A stretch of DNA of 64,000 nt from Cryoendolithus antarcticus (Eukaryota; Ascomycota; Dothideomycetes; Cladosporiales; Cladosporiaceae), in assembly GCA_002077065.1 (NCBI GenBank), contig NAJO01000022.1, positions 682,001 to 746,000 on the forward strand, given 5' to 3'. Both the position numbers and the translations under genes were made by a program. Each line of letters begins with the position of its first letter. Within the stretch, counting starts at the first letter, position 1. Below, one piece after another: positions 61,733-64,000 of the stretch. Below the pieces are notes generated by a model. It was not told the DNA's origin. It saw only the letters and a list, made by a program, of their open reading frames with translations, and did not search any database.

Positions 61733-62245
61733 TGCGCTAGAGGATAATGGAAGGAAGAGATCAGAAGAGGTGGTAGATCTGACGTCAAAATACAGTCAAT
61801 CCGCCGAGAGGTTACCCTACTTTGAGGTTGTGCGTTGGAAAAGGGAAAGCTACGACGTCGCGAACACAAGGAAGTAAGTCATTTGGTGCCATGCCGATCC
61901 GCAGGCCCTGCCTCCCAGTTGTGTGGAAGACGGACTTGAGACCCACCGAAGCTACTGTCAAAGCTATATCGCTGATAGCAATCTCATAGCTTTGCAGTCG
62001 CGTCTCATTCAAGTGAGTACATTTGCAAGGCCATGGTGGAGCCTGATATGCACAGGTCTGATAAGCAAGATAAGGCGTCGGCATATCTGTGCCGAAGCCG
62101 TTGCACGGGGTGTACTTACCGCTCTGGGATGGATGTGAAAGCTTGGCTGTTTCTGCCAATGACCCCAGCGCTCGCTGTAGTGTTGCACACTGGCCTTCCC
62201 TCACAATGCCGTATACCGTACGCAAAGCTCACCATGGAAACGTTC
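61733..62245. other. Intergenic region
   Basis: About 510 bp with the promoter of the MFS gene and the 3' end of the next minus-strand gene. No other feature seen. Confidence 0.5.
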
Positions 62246-64000
62246 TCACTTCAAAACCCAGTCAGGGTGCGCACTAAGTGTCCCCTCGCTCGCGAGCTGC
62301 TCGTCTGAGAGCACATTGCGCTCAAACCAGCAGTCCTTGCATAGGTCGTCGCGCAGTCTCGTGGCATAAGCTTCTAGGTACATTGCCGCCATAGGCGACA
62401 AGCGTTCGAGCTTATCTAGCTCACTATAGAACTCGGTCAATGTGGAAGTGGCTGCGCCGAGTGTTGCACGCGATGTGTCTTCGTCGGCTGCGGATGACTC
62501 CGGTGTGAGTAGTCCAGTGTCGTCTACGTCTGGAACAATCGGATCAAGCTCTTCGCAATGCTTCGCACAATAGTCCGCTGCGTCGCGCAGCCGAGCGTTG
62601 CCTTCTGGTGCCACTGAGGAGGTGTCCGTCCGGAATTGCCCGAGCAACATCTCGAGTACTTCGTCCTTCTCAGCAGCCTTCTCCAGCAGAGTCATCAAGT
62701 ACGTTTCAAGCTGTGTCCATGGTGGATCTCCGTCCTTTATCTCAGTTGCGTCTGGTTCCCTCAGAAGTGATTTCGTGGCGGTCTGAGCCATGTCGCGCAG
62801 TGACTCGCAACGTGGAAGTTCGATTGATTGGTCAAACATCTGATCATACAAGGCCGAGGCGTCTCGTCGCGATTGCGCGCGGTCAATGCCAGTGAAGCTT
62901 AGCATCATGCTGCCGCGCATTGGTGTGTAATTAACGCACCCGTTGAGCAATGGCTGACCAGCTCTCTGGCTCACTAAACGCTCCAACCCGGCAGTCGTAC
63001 TTGAGATTCGCATCAAGTCGGCTGCTGCATCCTCAATAATACTCGCCTTCCGCTCGAGACCTGCCCTGTGTTGCGCCGTCGCTTCATTCGCTTCGTGACT
63101 TGCTGTGAGTTCTGTGACGTGCTTCTGGAATGCTTGGAGCTGCTCACGGGTGGCACTTCCTCTGCTGACCGCGAGCATGGTCTTCTTCAACGCTGGATCT
63201 GATGCGGCGCGATCGGCAATTAATCTAATGACTGGTCCGGAGGGCAATCCTGTGGCTACATTCTCTGCTACTGGAGCGTAAGGCGAACGGTAGTTATCAC
63301 CTACGGCACCCGTACTATTCTTTACATCAGCTAGAGCAAGCTGTGCTCGAATCGCAGTCACCATCCTCAGCTGAAGTAGCCGTCTCTCGATGCAGCTAAC
63401 TGTAGAGTGGGCAACCGTGACACCTCCTGCTCTGCCGTAAGCATAGTCGTTCCAGTTTGCGAAGTGGATACAGGTGGCGATGGCGGTCTTGGAGGTGGAA
63501 GCAATGGCTTTCTGACATTGTGCAACCGTGCCCACAATCCGAAGGAAGCATCCGTAAGACTCTCAGCAGTCTTCACAAGGCTCATGACTGCCATGGCGTC
63601 CGCCTCGCCCGCATATGGATGCCAACAGTTTGTTTGACTATGGTGTCCACCTGGAACGATTGCCGAGTCTCCGATTGCAGGGTCTACAATGCCTAGATCG
63701 GCGTTGACACTCCACAGGTTGATCTCATTTAGCTCACGATCCTGTCGAGGGATCGATCGGTCGGCCCAGCTAAGCCGCTCTGCTACCAGGAAAAGCTTGC
63801 GGTCGTGTATCGAGAATGAACGTGGTTTGCGACACTTCGCGCATTGCCCCAGCCAGTCTTCGTTCTCATGCAGTGCATGCCATGAGTCGAAAGGCAATAG
63901 TGAGATCGGATAAGAGACATCATGGAAGTTCCGGCCGCAGCCTGAAGCCGGATGGTTGGCATGAATGATCCTATGCTCAAAAGGTCTGGGCCGCTCTTCA
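62246..64000 (-). CDS. Protein of unknown function, 5' end beyond the window
   Basis: Open from the right edge: exon 63999-63424, a 53 bp intron (GTGTCA donor, TTCAG acceptor), then exon 63370-62246, with the start missing. At least 567 codons are visible. The first exon starts in coding sequence (NHPASGCGRNFHDVSYPISL), with a short CAKCRKP pair and a Pro-rich tract (LLPPPRPPSPPV). The second exon is mostly helical and charged (ASHEANEATAQHRAGLERKA, EEDTSRAT-like loops). No catalytic motif is visible. Functional assignment is not possible from this fragment. The splice is supported only by frame and intron size. Confidence 0.6.

Overview
The window is nuclear DNA from a filamentous ascomycete (Pezizomycotina). 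A Dothideomycete is my best guess, but it is not proven. The evidence is: genes on both strands, each with its own promoter; short GT-AG introns, mostly 44-66 bp; gene spacing of 0.1-1.6 kb; and fungal families such as class III chitin synthase, Zn2Cys6 regulators, FLC/TRP-like proteins, 2EXR and DUF7053 proteins. I found no tRNA, rRNA, CRISPR array, transposon or long repeat. Exon joins were worked out by reading through the splice sites by eye, so each is an inference from frame and family agreement.

Layout. 0-10 kb: an aquaporin, an FLC/TRP-like membrane protein, the dynactin actin Arp1, a small GRGGAGN-repeat (DUF3602/Par32-like) protein and a secreted protein of unknown function. 11-22 kb: a leaderless gamma-glutamyltranspeptidase, an F-box protein, a DUF7053 protein, a plasma-membrane-type Na+/H+ antiporter, a phospholipase D-like protein divergent from a complex I assembly factor (NDUFAF2), and a four-helix membrane protein. 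22-31 kb: a conserved protein I cannot name, divergent from a 1630-residue protein with a histone-H2A-like segment and repeated short motifs, then mitochondrial ribosomal protein uL22m. 32-33 kb: decayed or mis-resolved coding sequence and a small unknown gene. 34-47 kb: class III chitin synthase, exosome subunit Rrp4, a secreted amidase, a Zn2Cys6 regulator, a secreted unknown and a cupin. 47-51 kb: a highly divergent Argonaute. 51-64 kb: an SDR, a tandem pair of 2EXR genes (one broken by a stop codon), the oligosaccharyltransferase subunit Wbp1, an unknown gene, a convergent Old-Yellow-Enzyme/MFS pair, and an unknown gene cut by the right edge.

Most genes are unrelated housekeeping or accessory functions; there is no operon-like organisation. 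The most notable item is the Argonaute at 47.5-50.4 kb. Its PAZ and PIWI folds are recognisable, but three catalytic tetrad positions that can be aligned are replaced (H, S and A), and the PIWI domain has an internal low-complexity insertion. That points to a non-slicing Argonaute or one in decay. Other leads are the histone-fold-like protein, a nonsense-mutated 2EXR paralogue, a Lys-to-Arg change in the SDR active site, an SPA box in the aquaporin, and a telomere-like element in the NDUFAF2 promoter.
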